Assembly: GCF_010550245.1 (NCBI RefSeq)
Contig: NZ_JAAGLU010000043.1
Span: 21,111-85,110 of the forward strand
DNA length: 64,000 bases
Reading direction: 5' to 3'
Source of the DNA: Streptomyces sp. SID12501
Lineage (GTDB): Bacteria > Actinomycetota > Actinomycetes > Streptomycetales > Streptomycetaceae
How positions within the stretch are numbered: position 1 is the first letter of the stretch; each line of letters opens with the position of its first letter. Position numbers and translations under genes: made by a program. The notes beneath the pieces were generated by a model. It made no database searches and was not told where the DNA came from. It saw only the letters and a program-made list of their open reading frames with translations. Positions 25,106 to 32,773 of the stretch are shown here, piece after piece.

Positions 25106-25156
25106 TAACGCGCGTAGACAGGGAGGGGAACGGGGTTTCGAGAGGCCGTTATCGAT
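25106..25156 (-). promoter_or_regulatory. bmp2 promoter/operator region
   Basis: The minus strand carries TCGATAACGG, a 28-base gap, then CTACGCGCGTTA (25106-25117), the same as for bmp1. The operator-like half CTACGCGCGT is shared with add and the ABC ATPase gene. Confidence 0.5.
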
Positions 25157-25288
25157 TCGTGCCGAGCGGGGTTACGTTTGCCCACGCGCGGTTACGGCCG
25201 GGTGAAACAAAGGGACGAAGGTACATGGAAGGGGCACGGAAGGGGGCGGCACGCCGCGTGCCTGCGAGGACCCCCTCCCCAGCCACTA

Positions 25289-26548
25289 CTAGGCCTGCCG
25301 CTGCCGGCCGTCGATCAGCGCGGCGGCGGTGAAAAGTTCCACACCGACCGTGATCGCGTACTCGTCGGCGTCGAAGTCGCCCTGGTGCAGATCGCGCGAT
25401 CCCCGCTCCCCCGGCCTGCGCACGCCGAGCCGGGCCATCGCGCCGGGCACGTGCTCCAGATACCAGGAGAAGTCCTCGCCGCCGAGGCTCTGCGCGGTGT
25501 CCTCGACGGAGTGGGTGCCGCGCCGGGCGGTCATCGCGTCGCGCAACAGCTCCGTGACCTCCGCGTCGTTGACGACGGGCGGCACCCCTCGCACATAGGT
25601 GATCTCGGACTTGGCCCGGTACAGGCCGGCGATCTCGTCGATGGCCGCGTGGACGAGGTCGGGGGCCTGGTGCCAGGTGTCGAGGTCGAGGCAGCGGACG
25701 GTCCCGGAGAGCTCGGCGTGCTGGGGGATCACGTTGCAGGCGTGGCCCGACTCGATCCGTCCCCAGGTCAACGAGAGCCCGCTGCGGGCGTCGACGCGCC
25801 GGGCGACGAGCGCGGGCACCTCGGTGGCGACGCGGGCGGCGGCGATGACGAGGTCGGTGGTGAGGTGGGGGCGCGCGGTGTGGCCGCCGGGGCCGTCGAG
25901 CGAGATCTCCAGGCGGTCGCAGGCTGAGGTGATGGGACCGTGGCGCAGTCCGATCCGCCCGGCGTCGACCTTCGGGTCGCAGTGCACGGCGATGATCCGG
26001 CCGACCCCGTCGAGCGCGCCGCACTCGATCGCGTCGGCGGCGCCGCCGGGCAGGATCTCCTCGGCGGGCTGGAAGAGCAGCCGCACCGGCCGTGGCAGAG
26101 CGCCCTGCCGGTGCAGTTCGGCGAGGACGAGCCCGGCGCCGAGGACGACGGTGGTGTGCACGTCGTGACCGCAGGCGTGGGCGCGGTCGGGCACGGTGGA
26201 GCGATACGCGCAGTCACTCTTCGTGTCCGGGATGGGGAGCGCGTCGATGTCGGCGCGCAAGGCGAGCGCGGGCACGGCGGTGCCGCCGTCCTGGCCATCG
26301 GGATCGGTGCCGATGTCGCCGATGTCACAGATGAGCCCGGTTCCGGTGGCGAGCACGCGCGGCTCGAGGCCGGCCTTCTCGAGCCGTGCCTTGATGGCGG
26401 CGGTGGTGCGGAACTCCTGGTTGCCGAGCTCCGGGTGCATGTGCAGGTCGCGTCGGAACGCGACGAGTTCGGCGCGCAACGCCTCCGGCAGCGTGCCGGG
26501 AAGCGCGGCTTCCCCGGGGAGATCGGCCTCGGACTCTCGGGACATCAT
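25289..26548 (-). CDS. M20-family amidohydrolase
   Basis: About 419 residues from ATG 26548 (GAGGGTG upstream; the next codon is also ATG). M20D metal-site motifs are seen: RRDLHMHPELGNQEFRT at the start, ACGHDVHTTVVLGAG (His/Asp), LLFQPAEEILPGGA (Glu-Glu), SLDGPGGHTARPH in the dimerisation domain, and SLGGEDFSWYLEHVPG near the end. Relatives hydrolyse N-acyl amino acids, hippurate or indole-3-acetyl conjugates. The exact substrate is not evident. It is upstream of, and in the same direction as, the bmp2 gene but over 250 bases away. Confidence 0.88.
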   Translation of the reverse strand: MMSRESEADLPGEAALPGTLPEALRAELVAFRRDLHMHPELGNQEFRTTAAIKARLEKAGLEPRVLATGTGLICDIGDIGTDPDGQDGGTAVPALALRADIDALPIPDTKSDCAYRSTVPDRAHACGHDVHTTVVLGAGLVLAELHRQGALPRPVRLLFQPAEEILPGGAADAIECGALDGVGRIIAVHCDPKVDAGRIGLRHGPITSACDRLEISLDGPGGHTARPHLTTDLVIAAARVATEVPALVARRVDARSGLSLTWGRIESGHACNVIPQHAELSGTVRCLDLDTWHQAPDLVHAAIDEIAGLYRAKSEITYVRGVPPVVNDAEVTELLRDAMTARRGTHSVEDTAQSLGGEDFSWYLEHVPGAMARLGVRRPGERGSRDLHQGDFDADEYAITVGVELFTAAALIDGRQRQA

Positions 26549-26860
26549 GTGGTTCACCCTCTGAAGGGTAGGACGCCCGGGCGGTCGGCTGACCAGGATC
26601 AACAAAATTTCAACCTGTCAGAGGAAGAAAAACTGACCGCCGGAGGCATACTCGCGAACTGGAATGGGTAAAATAGCGGCCCTTTCCCGGCAGCCACTTG
26701 CGTCTACCCCCGTCCAGGTTGCCACGCCGTCCACCGCGCCGACGGAACTGTCCACCCACCGGAACGGCCGGGGTCACGGCACATGAACATTGGCACACAG
26801 TCTCCGCCTCCCGCGTGAACGCCCCTTCGGCCGCACCACCCCCGGGTAACGTGCACCCCC

Positions 26861-27568
26861 GTGACCGCCCCGAACCAGGCGTCCGTATCGGACTCCATAC
26901 AGGCCGCCCTACCGGACTCACCGGACTTCCTCCATGCCACCCGCGCGTCCTACGACGCCATGGCCGCCGACTACACAGAGCGATACGCGGACCACTTGGC
27001 GGACCTTCCCCTGGACCGCGCCCTCGTCGCCGCCTTCGCCGAGCTGGTGCGGGCGCAGGGCTCCGCGCCCGTCGCGGACATCGGCTCCGGTCCCGGCTTC
27101 GTGACCGCGAGACTGAACGCCCTCGGCGTCCCGGTGTTCGGCGTGGACCTGTCCCCTCGCATGGTGGCGCTGGCCCGCCGGGCCCACCCCGGACTCCGGT
27201 TCCACGTCGGCTCGATGACGTCCCTGGACCTCCCGGACGAGACCCTGGGTGGAGTCCTCGCCCTGTACTCGATCATCCACATCCCGGACGCCGCCCTGCC
27301 CACGGTGTTCGCGGAGTTCCACCGTGTGCTGGCCCCCGGCGGCCACGTCCTGCTGGGCTTCCAGACGGGCTCCGACGACGGCCCCCTGCACCTCGCGGAA
27401 CGCTTCGGCCACGAGATGTCCCTGGACTACTGGTTCCGTACGCCGGACAGGGTGGCCGAACTCCTGGCGAAGGCGGGCCTGACCCTGCACGCGCAAACGA
27501 TCCGCGAACCGTACGAGGACGAGACCCGGCAGCGCGCGTATCTGCTGGCGCGCAAGCCGGTGGGGTAG
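26861..27568 (+). CDS. Class I SAM-dependent methyltransferase
   Basis: 235 residues, GTG start at 26861. Motif I VADIGSGPGFVTARLNALG, post-I GVDLSPRMVALARR, motif II VLALYSIIHIPD and post-II LAPGGHVLLGFQTG give a typical Rossmann methyltransferase of the UbiE/Methyltransf_11 type. No substrate-defining feature. The 312 bases before it (26549-26860) hold no recognisable feature. It is convergent with the glycopolymer cluster gene ending at 27592. Confidence 0.87.
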   Translation: MTAPNQASVSDSIQAALPDSPDFLHATRASYDAMAADYTERYADHLADLPLDRALVAAFAELVRAQGSAPVADIGSGPGFVTARLNALGVPVFGVDLSPRMVALARRAHPGLRFHVGSMTSLDLPDETLGGVLALYSIIHIPDAALPTVFAEFHRVLAPGGHVLLGFQTGSDDGPLHLAERFGHEMSLDYWFRTPDRVAELLAKAGLTLHAQTIREPYEDETRQRAYLLARKPVG

Positions 27569-27591
27569 CCCTCAGGGAAGGAACACGGGCG

Positions 27592-28827
27592 TCAGCCCGT
27601 CGCCTTCGCTTCCTTGGCCGGGTGGGACGGCTCCGTCGACACGCGCTCCACGTCCCGGGCCGAACCGGTGACGCCCGAGAGGAATCCCTGCGCCCGCGGT
27701 GACGCGTTCGCCGTGAGCCAGGCCGGGTCGATGTCGCAGACGGCGACCTTGACGTCCGTGCCCGCCAGGGCCAGGGGGAGCGTGTGGACGACCGTCGAGG
27801 GGAAGCTGAGGATCGTACGGCCGATGGGGCCGCGGCGGGCGATCAGTTCCAGGGGGAGGTCCGGGCGGACCACCTCCAGGCCCGTGCAGGCCGCCAGGTC
27901 CTGGAGTTTCTCGGCGCTCTCCCGGCGGTGGGCGAAGTAGCGCGTCACACCGTGGGCCTTGGCCAGGGTACGGACCGCGTCGCGGTAACGGTCTGCGTCG
28001 ACCACGCCCGTCTCGACGAGTGACGTGCCGACCATGTCGGCGCCCTCGGAGATGAGCGGGGGGCCGAAGCGGGACCGGGTCCAGGCGAAGTCGTTGGACG
28101 TGACCTCGACGCCCGCGGGGGTGTCCTCGATCGGCATCGAGGAGAAGATCTCGACCCGGCGCCTGCCGCCCGGGGTCAGCCGGCGGCGGGCCTTCGACGA
28201 CACCGGGATGAACAGCAGGTCCCGCGCTCCGGGGCGCTGCGACTTGCGGTGCCAGCGCACCAGGCGCTCGCCACGCGCGAGCTGGGAGACGAACTCCATG
28301 GTCGCCGTGCCGTCGTCGACCACGACGAGGTCACGGGCCTTGGTGATGTTCAGAAGTACCTGTACGTAGCGGGAGAACGGGTCCCCCATCACGATCCGTT
28401 CCGTCCTGCGCAGCAGGGGGGCGAGACCGCCGATCGTGCGGAAGGGGGCCGAGGTTCCGGCCCGCGCGTCCTCCCAGCGGACCTCGTGACCCTCCTCGCG
28501 GGCGAGTTCGGCCATGCGGCGCAGCTGGCCCCGGGTCATCGGGTCGACCGGGGAGAGGACCACCAGGGTCAGTCCGCCACCGGCGGGTTCCCGGTGGATC
28601 TCCGGCCGGCTCCGGCCCCTGCGCCAGCGGCGCGACGCCTGTCCGGGGATCCTTCCGGAGAATTTGCCCTTTTTGCGGGCGGAAACAGCCGACGCCGGAC
28701 CGCCGGCCCCCTCCGGGCTGAGCGCATGCGCGTGCACATGCGCCCATTCCAGCACGTTCAGAAGCTGGACCGGGCTCTCGACAAAGGCGAGAGTTTGGGG
28801 GCCGGTGGTACCGGCGCGTGGGCTCAT
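27592..28827 (-). CDS. Sialyltransferase/polysialyltransferase-like glycosyltransferase (GT52/GT38 type)
   Basis: About 411 residues from ATG 28827 (GTG 28890 would add 21). The protein opens TLAFVESPVQLLNVLEWAH, as bacterial GT52-like sialyltransferases do. It has VVVDDGTATMEF (D/E-D/E-G motif), YFAHRRES (in place of HP) and ILSFPSTVVHTLPLAL (Ser/Thr motif), the three donor/acceptor motifs of the GT38/GT52 group. It has a variable Arg-rich insert at residues 50-85. It is downstream of neuB-like and neuA-like genes, so a CMP-nonulosonate donor is the natural expectation (inference). Likely cytoplasmic. Confidence 0.78.
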   Translation of the reverse strand: MSPRAGTTGPQTLAFVESPVQLLNVLEWAHVHAHALSPEGAGGPASAVSARKKGKFSGRIPGQASRRWRRGRSRPEIHREPAGGGLTLVVLSPVDPMTRGQLRRMAELAREEGHEVRWEDARAGTSAPFRTIGGLAPLLRRTERIVMGDPFSRYVQVLLNITKARDLVVVDDGTATMEFVSQLARGERLVRWHRKSQRPGARDLLFIPVSSKARRRLTPGGRRRVEIFSSMPIEDTPAGVEVTSNDFAWTRSRFGPPLISEGADMVGTSLVETGVVDADRYRDAVRTLAKAHGVTRYFAHRRESAEKLQDLAACTGLEVVRPDLPLELIARRGPIGRTILSFPSTVVHTLPLALAGTDVKVAVCDIDPAWLTANASPRAQGFLSGVTGSARDVERVSTEPSHPAKEAKATG

Positions 28828-28925
28828 CGACGTACGACCGTCGCTTCCGTGAGTACGGACTGGGGGATCCGCGTGGACGACAGTGGTCACCGGCTGGCGC
28901 CGGTGAGGCCGCTGAGTGGTGCGGA

Positions 28926-29861
28926 TCAGGCGGTGACGGGCTCGCCCGCCGCAGCCGCGACCTCGGCGTCGGCGATGACGCCGGTGACGCGACGGAGCTT
29001 CTTCATCGGGCCGATCTCGGACTCGTAGACCTTCTTGACGCCGTCGCCGAGGGACTCGGAGATGGTGCGGATGTCACGGACGAGGCGGACCAGACCCTGC
29101 GGCTCGACGGAGGCGGCCTGGTCGGAGCCCCACATCGCGCGGTCGAGGGTGATGTGGCGCTCGACGAAGGTGGCACCGAGGGCGACCGCGGCCAGCGTGG
29201 TCTGCAGGCCCGTCTCGTGGCCGGAGTAGCCGATCGGGACGTTCGGGTACTCCTTCTCCAGCGTGTTGATCACGCGGAGGTTGAGCTCCTCGGCCTTCGC
29301 CGGGTAGGTCGACGTCGCGTGGCAGAGCAGGATGTTGTCGCTGCCCAGCACCTCGACCGCGTGACGGATCTGCTTCGGGGTGGACATACCCGTCGACAGG
29401 ATGACCGTACGGCCGGTCTTGCGCAGGGCGACGAGCAGCTCGTCGTCCGTCAGGGACGCGGAGGCGACCTTGTGAGCCGGGACGTTGAAGTTCTCCAGGA
29501 ACGCGACGGCCTCGGTGTCCCACGGGGAGGCGAACCAGTCGATGCCGCGCTTCTTGCAGTGCTCGTCGATCTGGCGGTAGTCGTCCTCACCGAACTCCAC
29601 ACGGTGGCGGTAGTCGATGTAGGTCATGCGGCCCCAGGGGGTGTCGCGCTCGATGTCCCACTGGTCGCGCGGGGTGCAGATCTCCGGGGTGCGCTTCTGG
29701 AACTTGACCGCGTCGCAGCCGGCTTCGGCGGCCACGTCGATCAGCTTGAAGGCGTTCTCAAGGTCACCGTTGTGGTTGATGCCGATCTCGCCGCAGATGT
29801 ACACGGGCTGGCCGGGGCCGGCGGTCTTCGAGCCGAACGAGCGCAAGCGGGTGGTGGTCAT
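28926..29861 (-). CDS. NeuB-type nonulosonic acid (sialic/Kdn) synthase, lacking SAF domain
   Basis: A 311-residue TIM-barrel synthase condensing phosphoenolpyruvate with a mannose-type aldose. Motifs: YICGEIGINHNGDLENA, DAVKFQKRTPE, DWFASPWD, KVASASLTDDELL, VILSTGMSTPKQI, GYSGHETGLQTTLAAVALGATFVERHITLDRAMWGSDQAASVEP. Typical NeuB enzymes are about 340-350 residues with a C-terminal SAF (antifreeze-like) domain. Here the chain ends soon after the barrel, so that domain is absent. It sits 12 bases downstream of the neuA-HAD gene. It is probably the Kdn-9-phosphate-type branch of teichulosonic acid synthesis (inference from cluster). Confidence 0.9.
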   Translation of the reverse strand: MTTTRLRSFGSKTAGPGQPVYICGEIGINHNGDLENAFKLIDVAAEAGCDAVKFQKRTPEICTPRDQWDIERDTPWGRMTYIDYRHRVEFGEDDYRQIDEHCKKRGIDWFASPWDTEAVAFLENFNVPAHKVASASLTDDELLVALRKTGRTVILSTGMSTPKQIRHAVEVLGSDNILLCHATSTYPAKAEELNLRVINTLEKEYPNVPIGYSGHETGLQTTLAAVALGATFVERHITLDRAMWGSDQAASVEPQGLVRLVRDIRTISESLGDGVKKVYESEIGPMKKLRRVTGVIADAEVAAAAGEPVTA

Positions 29862-29873
29862 GACTTTGGTTCC

Positions 29874-31190
29874 TTACTTCTTGTTGAGGGGGTCGAGAGA
29901 GGGGCCGAGGATCCAGCTGGCGATCTCTCGGATCGCGCCGTCGCCGCCGGGAACGGTGGTGACCGCGCGTGCGGCGCCGCGCACAACGTCGTGGGCGCTC
30001 GCGACCGCCACGGGCCAGCCCACGAGGGCGAAGCACGGGAGGTCGTTGACGTCGTTGCCGACGTAGAGCACGCGCTCCGGCGCGATGCCCTGCTCCTCGC
30101 ACCACTGCTTCAGCGCGAGGTCTTTCCGGTCGATGCCGTGCAGCACGGGCAGCTGTAGCTTCCGTGCGCGTGCGGCGACGACCGGGTTCTGTTCCGAGGA
30201 CAGGATCAGCATGGTGAGGCCGCTCTTGCGCAGAGCGGCGATGCCGAGTCCGTCTCCGCGGTGCACGGAGACGAATTCCTGTCCCTCGGAGTCGATCAGC
30301 ACCCTGTCGTCTGTCTGGGTGCCGTCGAAGTCGAGTACGACCGCGTCGATGTCGTCGGCGGTCGGGAGGGCGCCGGGGCGGTTCGCGTCGAAGAGCGTCG
30401 CGAGGGCCCGGGCGCGGGCGAGGTCGTGCGGGTCGTCGATCTCCAGCACGCGGGCCGGGTCGGTGCGCACGGGTTCGGTGTGACCGAAGAAACGGTGCTT
30501 CGACTTACGGAAGCCGGTCGCGTCCATGGCGTAGACGGCGCCGGTCTCCAGGAGGTCCTGAGGGCGGTCCTGGCGGCGGGGCCGGAAGGACTTGTCGTGA
30601 TTTACGCCATAGCCACCGCCGGCAGTGACCGTTTCGGTGGCCACGGAGCCGGTGCCGCCCTCGACGGCCGTGCGCTCGCCGGGCGCCGGCTGCGGGTCGT
30701 CGGCGGCGTCGCGCCAGATGAAGCCGTGGAAGGGCGCGACGGTCAGCGCGCTGTCCGCGCCGTTGTGCACGACCGCGTTGACGACGCCGTCGACGTCCTC
30801 GCGGATGATGAACGGGCTGGTGCACTGGACGAGCAGGACCACGTCGACCTTGGCGCCGTGCAGCGTCTCGTGGGCGTCCATGGCGTGCAGGACGGCGGCC
30901 TCGGAGGTCGCGGTGTCACCGGCGATGGCGGCGGGGCGCAGCACGACCTCGGCGCCGGCCTGGCGGGCGGCGGCGGCGATCGCCTGGTCGTCGGTGGAGA
31001 CGACGACGTCCGTGACCAGCTTGGCGGCGAGGCACTCGCGCACAGCGCGGGCGACCAGCGGAACCCCGCCGACGGGCAGCAGGTTCTTCGCGGGCACGCC
31101 CTTGGAGCCCCCTCTCGCGGGGATCACTGCGAGCACGCGGGGCCGCGCGGTCGCTCGGCCCGCTTCCGGGTTGGACTCCGGGTTGGACAT
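29874..31190 (-). CDS. Acylneuraminate cytidylyltransferase fused to HAD phosphatase
   Basis: 438 residues, ATG 31190 with AAGGAG at 8 bases. Domain 1 (about 15-270) is a CMP-sialic-acid synthetase-type nucleotidyltransferase: VLAVIPARGGSKGVPAKNLLPVGG, VVSTDDQAIA, LLVQCTSPFI. Domain 2 (about 285-438) is a KdsC-like HAD phosphatase: VVLDFDGTQTDD (nucleophile Asp), LILSSEQN, YVGNDVNDLPC. The fusion would dephosphorylate the NeuB product and activate it as a CMP sugar. An insert rich in Gly/Thr (about residues 180-205) interrupts domain 1. It is adjacent to the neuB-like gene and 50 bases downstream of the DUF6716 gene. Confidence 0.9.
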   Translation of the reverse strand: MSNPESNPEAGRATARPRVLAVIPARGGSKGVPAKNLLPVGGVPLVARAVRECLAAKLVTDVVVSTDDQAIAAAARQAGAEVVLRPAAIAGDTATSEAAVLHAMDAHETLHGAKVDVVLLVQCTSPFIIREDVDGVVNAVVHNGADSALTVAPFHGFIWRDAADDPQPAPGERTAVEGGTGSVATETVTAGGGYGVNHDKSFRPRRQDRPQDLLETGAVYAMDATGFRKSKHRFFGHTEPVRTDPARVLEIDDPHDLARARALATLFDANRPGALPTADDIDAVVLDFDGTQTDDRVLIDSEGQEFVSVHRGDGLGIAALRKSGLTMLILSSEQNPVVAARARKLQLPVLHGIDRKDLALKQWCEEQGIAPERVLYVGNDVNDLPCFALVGWPVAVASAHDVVRGAARAVTTVPGGDGAIREIASWILGPSLDPLNKK

Positions 31191-31240
31191 TGCCTGTACT
31201 CCTTGACGCTCTTCGCGTGTTTGACGGGGGATCCGGTGGG

Positions 31241-32551
31241 TCACAGTTCCCCCATCCGCCGGATCACGGGCGCGACGCGCTGCACGCCGTGCCGGTAGGC
31301 GCCGCGGGCCGCGCGACGCACGATCTGCCGCACCGCTCCCGGCTCCTTGTCGGCGGCCGGCGCTCCGGGCAGCGGAACGCCGTCGGGGCCGAGGTGGTGC
31401 CGAGCGAGAATACCCGGCAAATATCCGGGAGCCGTCATCGGTGTGTAGTACGGGGCCAGGGGCGGAAGCTTCGAGGATCCCAGAAGACGGTCGATCCTGT
31501 CGCGTGCGGCGTTAAATGCGGACTCGTACGAGCCTCCCCCAGAGGGGGTGCCCCCAGCAGCCACACCCTGGCGGGCCACCCACCCGGCATCGGGAAGGGG
31601 CTGGTGACCGGCGTCGAGCTGCTCCCAGGAGGCCAGGCAGCCGGAGCCCACGAAGTGGTGGTTGCCGAGCGCCTCGCGCACGCCGAGGTCGCTCAGCACG
31701 ACGGTCGGGATGCTGCGGTGCAGGGACTCCAGAGCGGCCGTGGAGCTGATGGTGACCAGCAGGTCCGTGCGGTCCAGGACCTCGCCCATGTGCCCGTACA
31801 CGAGCTTGAAGTTCGGCGGAAGGTCGGCGCGCTGGGCCAGTTTCTGGTAGGGCAGTTCCTCGATGTGGGTGGTGTGCTCGCCGGGCTTGGAGCGCAGCTT
31901 GAGCAGCACCTCGCGCTCGGGGTGCAGCTTCGCGTGCTGCACGAGCCGGTCGAGGAGATACGTACGGTCCTTGCGGCTCTCCGGGACGGAGGGCTGAGCG
32001 GCGAACACCACGGTGTACGGGTGACCATGCTCACCTGTGTAAGTCGCGCCACCCAGGAACGGAAGTGCGACTTCGGTCACAGAGGACGAGTCTGCGCCGA
32101 CTCCGTCGTACACGGCCTTGAAGCGGTCGGCGTCCTGGCGGGAGTTCGCGAGGACCAGGTCGGCGCCGTGCCTCAGCAGGAGCCCGTCGGTGAGCTTTTC
32201 GTAGACGACCCCGACATAGCCGGTGACGACGACGGGGCGCAGGGCCGTGTCGTCCCACACCTGCGCCAGGCCGTGCAGCATCGCCTGGACGCCACCGCCG
32301 ACGAGGGCGAGCACGAGGATGTCGTACGGCTCCTCCTGGTCCATGGCCCGCAGGAACTCCAGGGCGGTCACCTCACGCAAGGAGTCCGCTCTGACTCCGA
32401 CCTCCTGGAGCTGGCGGGCGGTGGGGGTGGCTCTGCCTCTGAGGAGGTAGCCGTCAAGATGAATGTCGGAATTATCAGGAGAAATACGGCTGGCTGTGAG
32501 CGCACCCCATTTCCACCGAGTGTCGGAATCGGCGAGGACGGCGACCCTCAT
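31241..32551 (-). CDS. DUF6716 putative glycosyltransferase
   Basis: 436 residues from ATG 32551. The N-terminus MRVAVLADSDTRWKWGALTA begins a Rossmann-like domain. The second half carries KLRSKPGEHTTH, VYGHMGEVLDRTDLLVTISSTAALESL and HRSIPTVVLSDLGV, which resemble the HP and Ser/Thr motifs of the polysialyltransferase superfamily. It is the first gene of the minus-strand arm (followed by neuA-HAD, neuB and the GT52-like gene) and shares the divergent promoter with the GT2 gene at 32774. A short GC palindrome of the Streptomyces intergenic type (31533-31556) is built into its coding sequence. Confidence 0.8.
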   Translation of the reverse strand: MRVAVLADSDTRWKWGALTASRISPDNSDIHLDGYLLRGRATPTARQLQEVGVRADSLREVTALEFLRAMDQEEPYDILVLALVGGGVQAMLHGLAQVWDDTALRPVVVTGYVGVVYEKLTDGLLLRHGADLVLANSRQDADRFKAVYDGVGADSSSVTEVALPFLGGATYTGEHGHPYTVVFAAQPSVPESRKDRTYLLDRLVQHAKLHPEREVLLKLRSKPGEHTTHIEELPYQKLAQRADLPPNFKLVYGHMGEVLDRTDLLVTISSTAALESLHRSIPTVVLSDLGVREALGNHHFVGSGCLASWEQLDAGHQPLPDAGWVARQGVAAGGTPSGGGSYESAFNAARDRIDRLLGSSKLPPLAPYYTPMTAPGYLPGILARHHLGPDGVPLPGAPAADKEPGAVRQIVRRAARGAYRHGVQRVAPVIRRMGEL

Positions 32552-32623
32552 GGGGCTCGTGGTACTGGCTGGCACGCCCAAGACCTTAAGCCGACATGGG
32601 GGGCTTCCACCCAATCCCAAGGC

Positions 32624-32644
32624 AACAAAGGGTTAACAAAGGGT
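32624..32644. repeat. Direct repeat AACAAAGGGT, 11-bp period
   Basis: AACAAAGGGT at 32624-32633 and again at 32635-32644, in the divergent promoter of the glycopolymer cluster, 46 bases from the PHO box. The 11-base period places both copies on one DNA face. Confidence 0.5.
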
Positions 32645-32689
32645 CGCGTCGACTTGAATCAAGACGTCAAACGTGCAGAAACCCCCTTG

Positions 32690-32722
32690 ATTCACCGGGC
32701 GGACACATGTAGTTCACCCGAC
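32690..32722 (+). promoter_or_regulatory. Candidate PHO box (PhoP binding, three 11-nt units)
   Basis: Three 11-base units in phase: ATTCACCGGGC, GGACACATGTA, GTTCACCCGAC. Against the Streptomyces PhoP direct-repeat core GTTCACC they match 6/7, 4/7 and 7/7. The site is 52 bases upstream of the GT2 gene and within the divergent promoter for the neuA/neuB arm. This is a motif-based assignment. Confidence 0.6.
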
Positions 32723-32773
32723 ATCAAACCCCGGGTAAAGTGGGACCACCGGAGAGGCTCTAACCTCGGACTC

